In this document: in pieces, positions 7,735 through 13,951 of the stretch | Layout of the letters: every line of letters begins with the position of its first letter | Position numbering within the stretch: the stretch's first letter is position 1 | Assembly (NCBI GenBank): GCA_910577255.1 | Contig: CAJTMH010000011.1 | Coordinates: 12,373 to 27,393, forward strand | Direction of reading: 5' to 3' | Length of the DNA: 15,021 bases | Source: an uncultured Duncaniella sp. | Lineage (GTDB): Bacteria; Bacteroidota; Bacteroidia; Bacteroidales; Muribaculaceae | Notes under the pieces: model-generated | Seen by the model: only the letters and a program-made list of their open reading frames with translations | What the model was told of the DNA's origin: nothing | Databases searched by the model: none | Translations under genes and position numbers: made by a program

Positions 7735-8187
7735 ATGAATAAATTAGAAAATACGTATAGCGAGTCAATGCTAAAATTAGAAGAAGCCGACAATCTTCAG
7801 AAACGGATGTTGGACACTTATCAACGGTTAGAACAATTCAAATATGCTGGCACAATCTTGTCTTGGCAACAAATACAGCAAAAATTTGAAATACTACAAA
7901 CAATCGAAGATTTAAGACAGGAAAGAGATAAAAAGTTGAATGAAGCATTAAGCAAAGCGTTGGACATTTTTTCTGATGAGATAGATCTAAATTTAGATAA
8001 TTACAGCGCAACGAATAATGTGTTTTCATCAATAACTTCTTTTATCGTTTCAAATAATATTCAGTTTCGTTACTCGGTTGAAGTATGGTCTAAGATATTG
8101 AAAGTTATTGAAAAATTACGCCTTAAAAATAATATAGATCGCGCAAAGGCAATTCTTGATGCAATTTCATCTAAACAACAGATATGA
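7735..8187 (+). CDS. Small hypothetical helical protein downstream of fic
   Basis: The 150-residue protein is not one I recognise. It is charged and almost wholly alpha-helical by appearance. Residues about 1-75 (NKLENTYSESMLKLEEADNL, then IEDLRQERDKKLNEALSKAL) have heptad-like spacing suggestive of a coiled coil, and residues about 118-150 form another helical stretch. There are no signal peptide, membrane segment, Cys/His clusters or catalytic signatures. I chose the ATG at 7735; an in-frame TTG two codons upstream is less likely. The gene is markedly AT-rich compared with fic, so the pair may be of different origin even though they probably share a transcript. It could be a partner or target of Fic, or an unrelated passenger; the sequence does not decide. 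Confidence 0.6.
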   Translation: MNKLENTYSESMLKLEEADNLQKRMLDTYQRLEQFKYAGTILSWQQIQQKFEILQTIEDLRQERDKKLNEALSKALDIFSDEIDLNLDNYSATNNVFSSITSFIVSNNIQFRYSVEVWSKILKVIEKLRLKNNIDRAKAILDAISSKQQI

Positions 8188-8268
8188 TTGGACTATTTCC
8201 ATTTATGAATATATCTTGTGTTGAGGTTTCTTAACTGAAAGCATGGTGTTTATCTCAAAATAAATTAG

Positions 8269-8276
8269 TAATTTTG
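8269..8276 (+). promoter_or_regulatory. Orphan -7 promoter element in the 8188-8574 gap
   Basis: TAATTTTG fits the Bacteroidales -7 consensus, but no TTTG occurs at the proper -33 distance (only GTTT at 8248-8251, 17-bp spacer). If active, transcription would begin near 8283 and run to the terminator at 8482-8520 without crossing a convincing gene. Confidence 0.35.
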
Positions 8277-8282
8277 TATTTG

Positions 8283-8520
8283 ACAAGATTAGAGAATCTG
8301 ATGTGCAAACAGTCATCTTCCGACATTGCCCTGAACGCAAAATAGGGAACAACAATGCAAGCCATACAAGGCTCAAATGTTGGAGATGCAAAAGTTAGGC
8401 AATATAATCTTTTGATTATCAGGGCATAAATTCCGCACACTTTCCCCAGGCGGATCACTGATAAAACCCTGAAAATCAAGCAAGCAGTTATCAAATAAAG
8501 ATGACTGCTTTTTTCTTTTT
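8283..8520 (+). ncRNA. Candidate small RNA (about 230 nt) or decayed gene remnant
   Basis: This stretch has a possible -7 element in front and a strong intrinsic terminator at its end, and no long plus-strand frame. The longest ATG-initiated plus-strand frame I noted is a 24-codon one at 8355-8429 (MQAIQGSNVGDAKVRQ...). An overlapping frame without an ATG (about 8280-8395) ends in KCWRCKS and looks like the tail of a zinc-ribbon, so the block could be a remnant of a lost gene. Alternatively it is the 3' untranslated end of the fic operon. The RNA call is inference from boundary signals only. Confidence 0.25.
8482..8520 (+). terminator. Strong intrinsic terminator
   Basis: AAGCAGTTATC (8482-8492) pairs with GATGACTGCTT (8500-8510) around a 7-nt loop, with one T-G wobble, and is followed by a T-rich tract (8509-8520). 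It ends whatever is transcribed from upstream, either the fic operon or an RNA starting near 8283, before the integrase gene. Confidence 0.85.
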
Positions 8521-8543
8521 ATTAGACTGTTAGTAGCTCATTC

Positions 8544-8566
8544 AGTTAAACCGAGAGTTAAACCGA
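8544..8566. repeat. Tandem 11-bp direct repeat just upstream of the integrase start
   Basis: AGTTAAACCGA occurs at 8544-8554 and again at 8556-8566 (12-bp period, one-base spacer), ending 8 bp before the integrase ATG. A repeat this exact, beside an integrase gene, is a candidate arm-type binding site or an autoregulatory operator for the recombinase. No further copy of the 11-mer was noticed in the window. Confidence 0.7.
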
Positions 8567-8574
8567 AAACCAAC

Positions 8575-9777
8575 ATGAGCGAAACAGTTAATGTGGTATG
8601 CTACAAGTCGAAAACTTTCAAAGACGGCTCGCACCCTCTAATGGTGAGAGTATGTAAAGACGGGAAAAAGAAATATCAAAGTATCGGTATTGCAATTTTG
8701 TCCTCCCATTGGGATTTTAAACGAAACGAACCAAATGAGCGTTGCCCCAATAGAGATGAGATTAAGTTACTCATAGAGCAACGCCTGTATGAGATTCAGA
8801 AAACCATACTTTCTAATAGGATTGATGGGAAAGACTATACGGCAACAACCATCATCAAGAGTACCACCACGCATGGAAACTCTAAAATGACGGTCGGAGA
8901 ATACTATCTGACTTATATAGAAAATCTAAAGAAAGAGAATCGCATAAGATACGCAGGAATGTATGAGGTTTCCTATAACTCGTTCATCAAGTTCAACAAG
9001 CATCTTGATATTCCGTTTTCTGATATAGATGTCGCTTGGCTTAAAAGATATGAAGCATGGAGCAAAGAGCAAAATCTATCAATAAGCACGATAAGCACTC
9101 GATTGCGACACCTAAGAGCCGTCTTTAACCTTGCGCTCTTAGAACAAGCTATTAAAAGCGAGTGCTATCCCTTTCATGCCTATAAGGTATCTAAACTCAG
9201 TAAAAAGAGTGCTAAACGAGCGTTGACTAAAGATGATATTCGCAAAGTAATGGAATATCAAGGCAATAGGCCTATGGAGTGTCTTGCCATTGATATTTTT
9301 ACATTTTCGTATCTATGTGCAGGTATCAACTTTATAGATATGGCAAAACTGAAACAGTCAAACATTCAGGAAAATCAGCTTGTCTATAATCGAGAAAAGA
9401 CAAAGAAGCTAATCATTGTACTCCTACAAGAACCTGCCATGCAGATAATTGATAAGTACAACAATGGCAAAAGTGCGTTTGTCTTTCCGATTCTTTCTAA
9501 CTTCCATAGGTCGGAAGTTCAGATTGCTAATAGACTTCACAAGGTGTTGGCTAAGATAAACAAGCATCTCAAAGAGATTGGTGTCAAACTCAACTTACCA
9601 ATCCCTTTGACTACCTATGTTGCAAGACACTCATTCGCAACAGTCTTAAAGAGAGCCGGAGTGTCAACCTCCATAATCAGCGAATCATTAGGACACAGTT
9701 AAGAGCGAATTACCCAAGTTTATATTGACAGCTTCGACAAAGAGCAGATTGACACCGCCATGAAAGCCCTACTCTAA
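8575..9777 (+). pseudogene. Tyrosine recombinase/integrase interrupted by an in-frame TAA before the catalytic tyrosine
   Basis: Without the TAA at 9700-9702 the frame encodes 400 codons, the usual length for Bacteroidales integrases. It has an N-terminal arm-binding domain (about 1-95, YKSKTFKDGSHPLMVRVCKDGKKKYQSIGI), a SAM-like core-binding domain (about 105-205) and a catalytic domain (about 215-400). Visible catalytic parts are the box I region (CAGINFIDMAKLK, with Asn at the Arg position; IntDOT also lacks that Arg), the beta-strand Lys (NREKTKK), ARHSFAT and LGHS. The TAA follows LGHS, and the same frame continues after it as ERITQVYIDSF (expected nucleophile Tyr) to a natural TAA at 9775. 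The 375-residue product therefore lacks the nucleophile and should be inactive for strand exchange unless the stop is read through. TCA to TAA would be a single change. The upstream tandem repeat and downstream terminator are intact, suggesting recent damage. Confidence 0.88.
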
Positions 9778-9824
9778 ACGAAGAAAATCCCGTCAGTCAT
9801 TGCGATTGGAGGGATTTTCTTTGT
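9778..9824 (+). terminator. Intrinsic terminator after the integrase, abutting the abiH promoter
   Basis: AAGAAAATCCC (9781-9791) pairs perfectly with GGGATTTTCTT (9811-9821) around a 19-nt loop, and the stem can extend a few pairs outward to 9778/9824. The T-rich descending arm supplies the U-tract. It starts at the end of the full integrase frame and its 3' end meets the abiH -7 element. Confidence 0.72.
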
Positions 9825-9831
9825 AAATTTG
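9824..9831 (+). promoter_or_regulatory. abiH -7 promoter element, predicting a leaderless transcript
   Basis: TAAATTTG matches TAnnTTTG and ends 3 nt before the abiH ATG (9835), so transcription should begin at about the start codon. The -33 box is poor (TTGC at 9800-9803, 20-bp spacer) and lies in the loop of the terminator hairpin. Confidence 0.5.
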
Positions 9832-9834
9832 CAT

Positions 9835-10689
9835 ATGGAAAAAATTCATATTACCCCCAAAGATACGTGTATCGTAATAGGCAATGGCTTTGATATAAAT
9901 CTTGGCTTACCAACGAGCTATAAAGATTTTGTTAAAAGTACCCATTTCGACGATATGGTGAAACGTGGAAATGAATTAGCAAAACATCTAAAAAGTAAAT
10001 TTGAATTACAGAATTGGATAGACATTGAGAATGAGCTTAAATTTTATTCTTTAGAAAAAAGTGATGCATCTTTTAAGTTCAATTATGAGCTACTTACTTT
10101 CGCTTTAATAAATTATCTTGAACAATTAGATTACTCGTTAATGAAGCGAGCAAGCGCAGCATATAGGTTAATTGAGTCAATCTCTGAGTCTTGCGATAGT
10201 TTCAATATTTTAGATTATAACTATACAAAATCAATAGAAATAATACTGCGGAACCAACTAATTGATGAAGATACAATAAAGAGGAGCTTAATAAAAGTAC
10301 ACGGTGAAGCTGCTAAAAATGATATAATTTTTGGTGTTGAGGACAGTGCTCCTATAAAACCGGAGCATGTTTTTCTACGCAAAGCATACCCTCGTCATTA
10401 TAAAGAGCTTAATTTAAGCTCAATATTTGCACAAGCAAAGAGAATCATCTTTTTCGGACACTCATTAGGTGAAACGGATCACACATATTTTCAAAATCTA
10501 TTTAGATATAGTTGTCAAGACGGCAGTTCTTATACTCATAAGATTTACAATAAGAATTTCGATTTTTTATACTACCAAGAAGATGGTTATCACAAGCTAA
10601 TGCAACAGATTGATGCTCTTACATCGAACAACCTAACCGCGTTCAGGCAATTTAATAATGTCCAATTTATGGATGTTGAGCATTTATAA
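9835..10689 (+). CDS. abiH: AbiH-family phage abortive-infection protein
   Basis: The 284-residue protein opens with the family hallmark IGNGFDINLGLPTSYKDF (residues 15-32), a glycine-rich nucleotide-binding-like loop following a hydrophobic strand. Also visible are a middle FNILDYNYTKSIE segment (Asn/Tyr-rich), VHGEA, and a C-terminal strand IIFFGHSLGETDHTYF, all typical of AbiH proteins. The family was defined by lactococcal AbiH, which protects against phage; the biochemical activity is not well established, and the fold may resemble SIR2-type NAD-binding enzymes (inference). I chose the ATG at 9835 because the promoter -7 element ends 3 nt before it; an in-frame TTG at 9829 is excluded by that. 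The next gene begins 1 nt after the stop, so the two should act together. The gene is AT-rich, consistent with mobile defence cargo. Confidence 0.82.
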   Translation: MEKIHITPKDTCIVIGNGFDINLGLPTSYKDFVKSTHFDDMVKRGNELAKHLKSKFELQNWIDIENELKFYSLEKSDASFKFNYELLTFALINYLEQLDYSLMKRASAAYRLIESISESCDSFNILDYNYTKSIEIILRNQLIDEDTIKRSLIKVHGEAAKNDIIFGVEDSAPIKPEHVFLRKAYPRHYKELNLSSIFAQAKRIIFFGHSLGETDHTYFQNLFRYSCQDGSSYTHKIYNKNFDFLYYQEDGYHKLMQQIDALTSNNLTAFRQFNNVQFMDVEHL

Positions 10690-10690
10690 T

Positions 10691-11551
10691 ATGGAGATTT
10701 CAGAATTTATAAAGACACGCAAGCCGTTCCCGCCTATTCCACCTGATTATAAAGAATCAGCAGAATGGGAGGAATCTCAATATTTTAACGCTTGGATAAA
10801 GAAATACCCTGAAAGCAAACATGAAGAGATTATAGAGCGATTGAAATATATTCGTTCATACGCATTGTTGTTTCCTGATTATGATGGCGAACAGTGGTAC
10901 CCATCGCAAGATGCAATAAACTACTATGATAATAGAGGAAAAAGAATAGATAGCTGTGGCTTGTCTAAAAAAGAATTTTTAGAGTTTGATATTTTACAAG
11001 ATTCATTAAAAGATTTAGGGCTATCTCCAACAGCCACATTTGAGTTTATTGCATTTCTATGGCATGAACTATCCAAATGGCTATATCGTGGAACGATTGA
11101 ACGCATAGAAGAAAGGGTTAATAGACTTGTTAAGCGAATAGATGAGCGCTCTACCGATAAAATGGTAGTTGACTTTAAAATTGTGAGTAAGCATTTTAAG
11201 TTTGTTAATCAACAATTTATCAAATCCATAATAGCATTATTTGTTAGTTCAAAACTTGAATCAGGTGATCAGATTGAAATAATATATCCTGCAAAACGTG
11301 AGATAGATTATATCCTTGTCCGTACCATTCTACAATATCTGCCAATATCCCATAAAAAACAGAAAAAGGGATCTTTTACACAAGCCGAAAGAAATTTAGG
11401 ACTATGTGTTTTGTGGTTAACGGGTGAACTCAATCATAAAAAAGAAGATGATCCCACTGATTTTTGTACCAAAGATAACAATGCGACTTTTGACAAACTC
11501 ATGAGAGATTACAAGGATATGCCACTGCCTATAATATCCCCATTGTTTTAG
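10691..11551 (+). CDS. Unrecognised protein encoded in an operon with abiH
   Basis: The 286-residue protein does not match a family I know. It is soluble-looking and charged. Visible features are an N-terminal Pro-rich KPFPPIPPDYKESAEWEESQ, aromatic YPSQDAINYYDN, a helical middle with alternating charges (ERIEERVNRLVKRIDERSTDK, about 140-160), and a C-terminal ILVRTILQYLPISHKKQKKG. There is no signal peptide, membrane segment or obvious nuclease motif. The ATG at 10691 sits one base after the abiH stop; an in-frame ATG at 10658 inside abiH would add 11 residues and cannot be excluded. The tight spacing suggests translational coupling and joint function, for example as regulator, sensor or antitoxin of AbiH, but this is inferred from position alone. 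The stop is TAG. Confidence 0.72.
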   Translation: MEISEFIKTRKPFPPIPPDYKESAEWEESQYFNAWIKKYPESKHEEIIERLKYIRSYALLFPDYDGEQWYPSQDAINYYDNRGKRIDSCGLSKKEFLEFDILQDSLKDLGLSPTATFEFIAFLWHELSKWLYRGTIERIEERVNRLVKRIDERSTDKMVVDFKIVSKHFKFVNQQFIKSIIALFVSSKLESGDQIEIIYPAKREIDYILVRTILQYLPISHKKQKKGSFTQAERNLGLCVLWLTGELNHKKEDDPTDFCTKDNNATFDKLMRDYKDMPLPIISPLF

Positions 11552-11601
11552 AGTAAGAAAAACGCAAATTTTCTACGCTTACACAGCATTGCGAGTTGAT
11601 A

Positions 11602-11609
11602 TAATTTTG
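11602..11609 (+). promoter_or_regulatory. -7 promoter element upstream of the ParB-like gene
   Basis: TAATTTTG fits the Bacteroidales -7 consensus; at 19-bp spacing the -33 position reads TTAC, a partial match. The leader would be about 60 nt to the ATG at 11675. Confidence 0.45.
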
Positions 11610-11674
11610 CCGCCGAAATCAGGAAAACAGACCGCACGTTGCGGCTGATTTATCCCCTGAAGACCAACGCAATC

Positions 11675-12577
11675 ATGGCAACAAAAACATTCGCCAACGT
11701 AGAAATCATCGCAGTAGCTAACAACGAAGTACGCAACGCCGCTTTCGCAAAGGGCATCAACCGTGACGTGAACCTCGCCAACACCAAGAAAATCTGTGCC
11801 GACATTAAGACGCACGGCTATCGGCAGGCAGAACTCGTACAAGTCCTTCCGGCAGAAAAAGCGGTCGTGAACGGGGATATAACCCTCGTTGACATCAACA
11901 ACATTATAACATCTGAAAATGCACGATACTATTATCTTGTGCTTGACGGTCAGCACAGAATCTTCGCTACCTCACTCTATAATGGAGAGAAAGATGTAAC
12001 CGCAATCCAAACTCCGGCTATCATCGTAGAATTGGCAAACGATGAAACAGTTGCGGAATACATCTCTGCAATCAACGTCACAAAAGCGGAGTGGAAACCG
12101 CTTGATTATGTGCGTGGTGCCGCAAATGTACAGCAGACTGCGTTGCTAATTCGCTACAAAGAGTTAATCAAAAGCGAAGAGAATCCAAATGGATTTCCTC
12201 TAAGCACTCTCAATCTCATCTTCTTTGGGAATTCCAAAGAACTGAATAAATCAGACCTTTCACTGCTCTGCCAAGGTAAGACAGAAAAAGGAGTAAAGAC
12301 AAAGAAGAAAATCGTTGAAGGATAGAGCATCGAAAGAGGCAATCGTTTCATCAATCTGTGCATCCGACTTGGATTTCGCCACAAGGATATTGCCAAACGA
12401 TACTTAATAGAACGGTTTGAGAAACTTCGCAACAGCAAAAACGAGGAGTACGCCTTTAGAGTGTTTGAATCTATCACTCCGAACGACCGTCAGGCGATGT
12501 ACAATGATAAAGGTAACCTTGATGAGAATGGAGTGATTAAACAGATTGACATAATAAAAGGTCGCATAGCAGAATAA
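11675..12577 (+). pseudogene. ParB-like (DGQHR) protein gene with in-frame TAG
   Basis: The frame from the ATG at 11675 encodes 216 residues, then TAG at 12323-12325, then 83 more sense codons to TAA at 12575. Residues about 35-110 look like the ParB/sulfiredoxin-like N-terminal domain: TKKICADIKTHGYRQAELVQV corresponds to the helix-strand that precedes it, and LVLDGQHRIFAT to the conserved DG-x-x-R box that binds nucleotide in the superfamily. The part after the stop (SIERGNRFINLCIRLGFRHKDIAKRYLIERF...) is basic and helical, plausibly a DNA-binding or oligomerisation tail that the truncated product loses. The coding character continues unbroken across the TAG, so a single nonsense mutation (such as TGG or CAG to TAG) is the simplest reading. 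Role unknown: partitioning, regulation of element maintenance, or a DNA-modifying ParB-like enzyme. It stands alone between a weak promoter and a bidirectional terminator. Confidence 0.75.
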
Positions 12578-12595
12578 CCACCACCTCAAAAGAAT

Positions 12596-12636
12596 AAAGG
12601 GCAGACCGACACAAAATCGGCTTGCCCTTTGTTTGT
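12596..12636. terminator. Bidirectional intrinsic terminator between convergent genes
   Basis: AAAGGGCAGACCGA (12596-12609) pairs with TCGGCTTGCCCTTT (12617-12630) around a 7-nt loop, with one wobble and one mismatch; a T-rich stretch follows on the plus strand (GTTTGTTT) and a shorter one on the minus strand. It separates the plus-strand ParB-like gene from the convergent minus-strand gene. Confidence 0.82.
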
Positions 12637-12637
12637 T

Positions 12638-13444
12638 TCATATAAACTCATATCCTCCTTTACGGAAACCGTCAGGCATAGTAATCTTTGTAGATTTCAG
12701 CTTTATACCATACTCTCTTTCTAATTGCGTAGCTACACCTTTCTTTTTAATCTCGTAGCTTGCATATACCTCTCCCATTATCTGTTTAATATCCTCAGTA
12801 GCCATTCTGTGACCGACTGCAAAGACTTCTCTAAATCTACGCTTAATATCGTTTTCACGATAATGCCGTTCCAATTCATTTTTCAGACTTGATTCTTTGT
12901 AGCCTAACGCCTTGATCTTATCAAATCCAAGTCTATCATAATACAGTCTTAAATCCTCATATTGTCGTTCCATTAAATCGGATGCAAGATAAAACCTACA
13001 CTTTTCTTTCATTTGTCGCAGTTCGCAATATCGCTTCATTCTGTTGGCAAATCCCTCTTTCGTCAGAATACATTTTAGTTGTACCTTATAATCAGATATA
13101 CGCTCATCCTTATTGACATTAAAACCGCTATCTTTCAACTGTTTCTTTACAACGACACTATTCAGATGATTCTCATGTTGAACATCATAGGCAAACCGCT
13201 CATTAAGGTACGCCAAACGATTTACTGTAAAGCAGTCTGACTTTTCATCATATCGCACATAGTTCTCACTATATTTCTTAATATTCTGCATTTCAAATGT
13301 TTCTTTAATCACATCGTCCTTAACCTCATCAGAGGCACTATTTTTCCATACAGCCAACTTCTCTGACCGTTCTAATTTACGTTCTATCGCTTCTTTATAA
13401 ATGTCAGCATTGCTTTCCCCTATATCCACATTATAAATGAACAT
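12638..13444 (-). CDS. Unrecognised charged protein next to the truncated traI
   Basis: The 268-residue protein (start MFIYNVDIGESNADIYKEAI at 13444) has no family I recognise. It is rich in Lys, Glu, Arg and Tyr, soluble and helical. The middle carries RMKRYCELRQMKEKCRFYLASDL and a tyrosine-rich YEDLRLYYDRLGFDKIKALG. The C-terminus GVATQLEREYGIKLKSTKITMPDGFRKGGYEFI resembles the small winged-helix-like tails found on Bacteroidales plasmid and mobile-element proteins (impression, not searched). The frame stays open upstream to 13582, but that extension runs antisense to traI, and the sequence past about 13490 belongs to traI. I therefore prefer the ATG at 13444; the gene may itself be a 3' fragment of a longer one cut at the same junction. 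No consensus promoter is seen between 13445 and 13495. Confidence 0.62.
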   Translation of the reverse strand: MFIYNVDIGESNADIYKEAIERKLERSEKLAVWKNSASDEVKDDVIKETFEMQNIKKYSENYVRYDEKSDCFTVNRLAYLNERFAYDVQHENHLNSVVVKKQLKDSGFNVNKDERISDYKVQLKCILTKEGFANRMKRYCELRQMKEKCRFYLASDLMERQYEDLRLYYDRLGFDKIKALGYKESSLKNELERHYRENDIKRRFREVFAVGHRMATEDIKQIMGEVYASYEIKKKGVATQLEREYGIKLKSTKITMPDGFRKGGYEFI

Positions 13445-13487
13445 AACAGTCCTTCTAAATGGATTGCAAGCCAATCTTTGCCGTCCG

Positions 13488-13498
13488 GCTAAACCGTG
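13488..13498. other. Recombination junction truncating traI
   Basis: Plus-strand TraI-like coding begins abruptly here (T-V-K-I-Y-L-Q-A-K...), preceded in the same frame by TAA at 13490-13492. The N-terminal third expected of TraI, including its signal peptide, is missing, and the sequence to the left belongs to the convergent minus-strand gene. The 7-mer TAAACCG at the junction also occurs in each copy of the tandem repeat before the integrase, which may be chance. Confidence 0.55.
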
Positions 13499-13948
13499 AA
13501 AATTTACCTGCAGGCGAAGAGATATTACGACGCTCTCCAGTCGGTCAACAACCTCGTCCGCGATGCCCGAAAGGTGCAGCATACAATTCTGATGCTCGGC
13601 AATATCTCAGGTTATTATGTCAACAATTTCCAGAAGATGCTCCCTGACCCCAATTTCACATCTGCGGAACTGTCGGCCATCGCCTCCGGCTACACAAGGA
13701 TACTTGAAGATGCCAACGGTGTGCTGAGCGACTTGAAGCAGGTAGTGAACATCACGACACTCTCCATGACTGACAAGGATCGTATGGATGTGGTCGATGA
13801 TTGCTACAAGGAGATGAAGCGGTTGAAGAACCTCACGGCATACTACACCAACAAGAATATCAGCGTGTCATATCTCTGCGCTAAGAAAAAAGGAGATACC
13901 GAGCGCGTGGTGGCTGTCTACGGTGACGGCTCGGAAAAGTATTGGTAA
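13496..13948 (+). CDS. traI: TraI (DUF4141) conjugative transfer protein, 5'-truncated
   Basis: The 150 residues match the C-terminal two thirds of CTnDOT-type TraI: AKRYYDALQSVNNLVRDARKVQHTILMLG, VNNFQKMLPDPNFTSAELSAIASGYT and the ending YYTNKNISVSYLCAKKKGDTERVVAVYG...KYW. Complete TraI proteins are a little over 200 residues and start with a signal peptide; here only a GTG at 13496 is available and TAA lies two codons before it, so the exported N-terminus is gone. The role is in assembly of the conjugation apparatus in the envelope; without export the product should not work. traJ follows after 3 nt, so the fragment is the stub of the tra operon. Base composition is like traJ and unlike the AT-rich gene on its left. 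There is no traA-traH upstream in the window. Confidence 0.82.
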   Translation: MKIYLQAKRYYDALQSVNNLVRDARKVQHTILMLGNISGYYVNNFQKMLPDPNFTSAELSAIASGYTRILEDANGVLSDLKQVVNITTLSMTDKDRMDVVDDCYKEMKRLKNLTAYYTNKNISVSYLCAKKKGDTERVVAVYGDGSEKYW

Positions 13949-13951
13949 GTT

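Noticed and set aside
8203..8494. Minus-strand open frames of 62 and 79 codons in the 8188-8574 gap
   Set aside because: They lack start signals and protein-like composition, and a plus-strand terminator overlaps their start region.
11552..11590. Possible hairpin (GTAAG...CTTAC) after the abiH partner gene
   Set aside because: The stem is only 5 bp with a 20-nt loop and has no following T-run, so it does not support a terminator call.
13459..13582. Open frames crossing the traI junction on both strands, including the 46-residue upstream extension of the minus-strand gene
   Set aside because: They are antisense or out of frame to conserved TraI coding sequence and exist only because the junction happens to be open.
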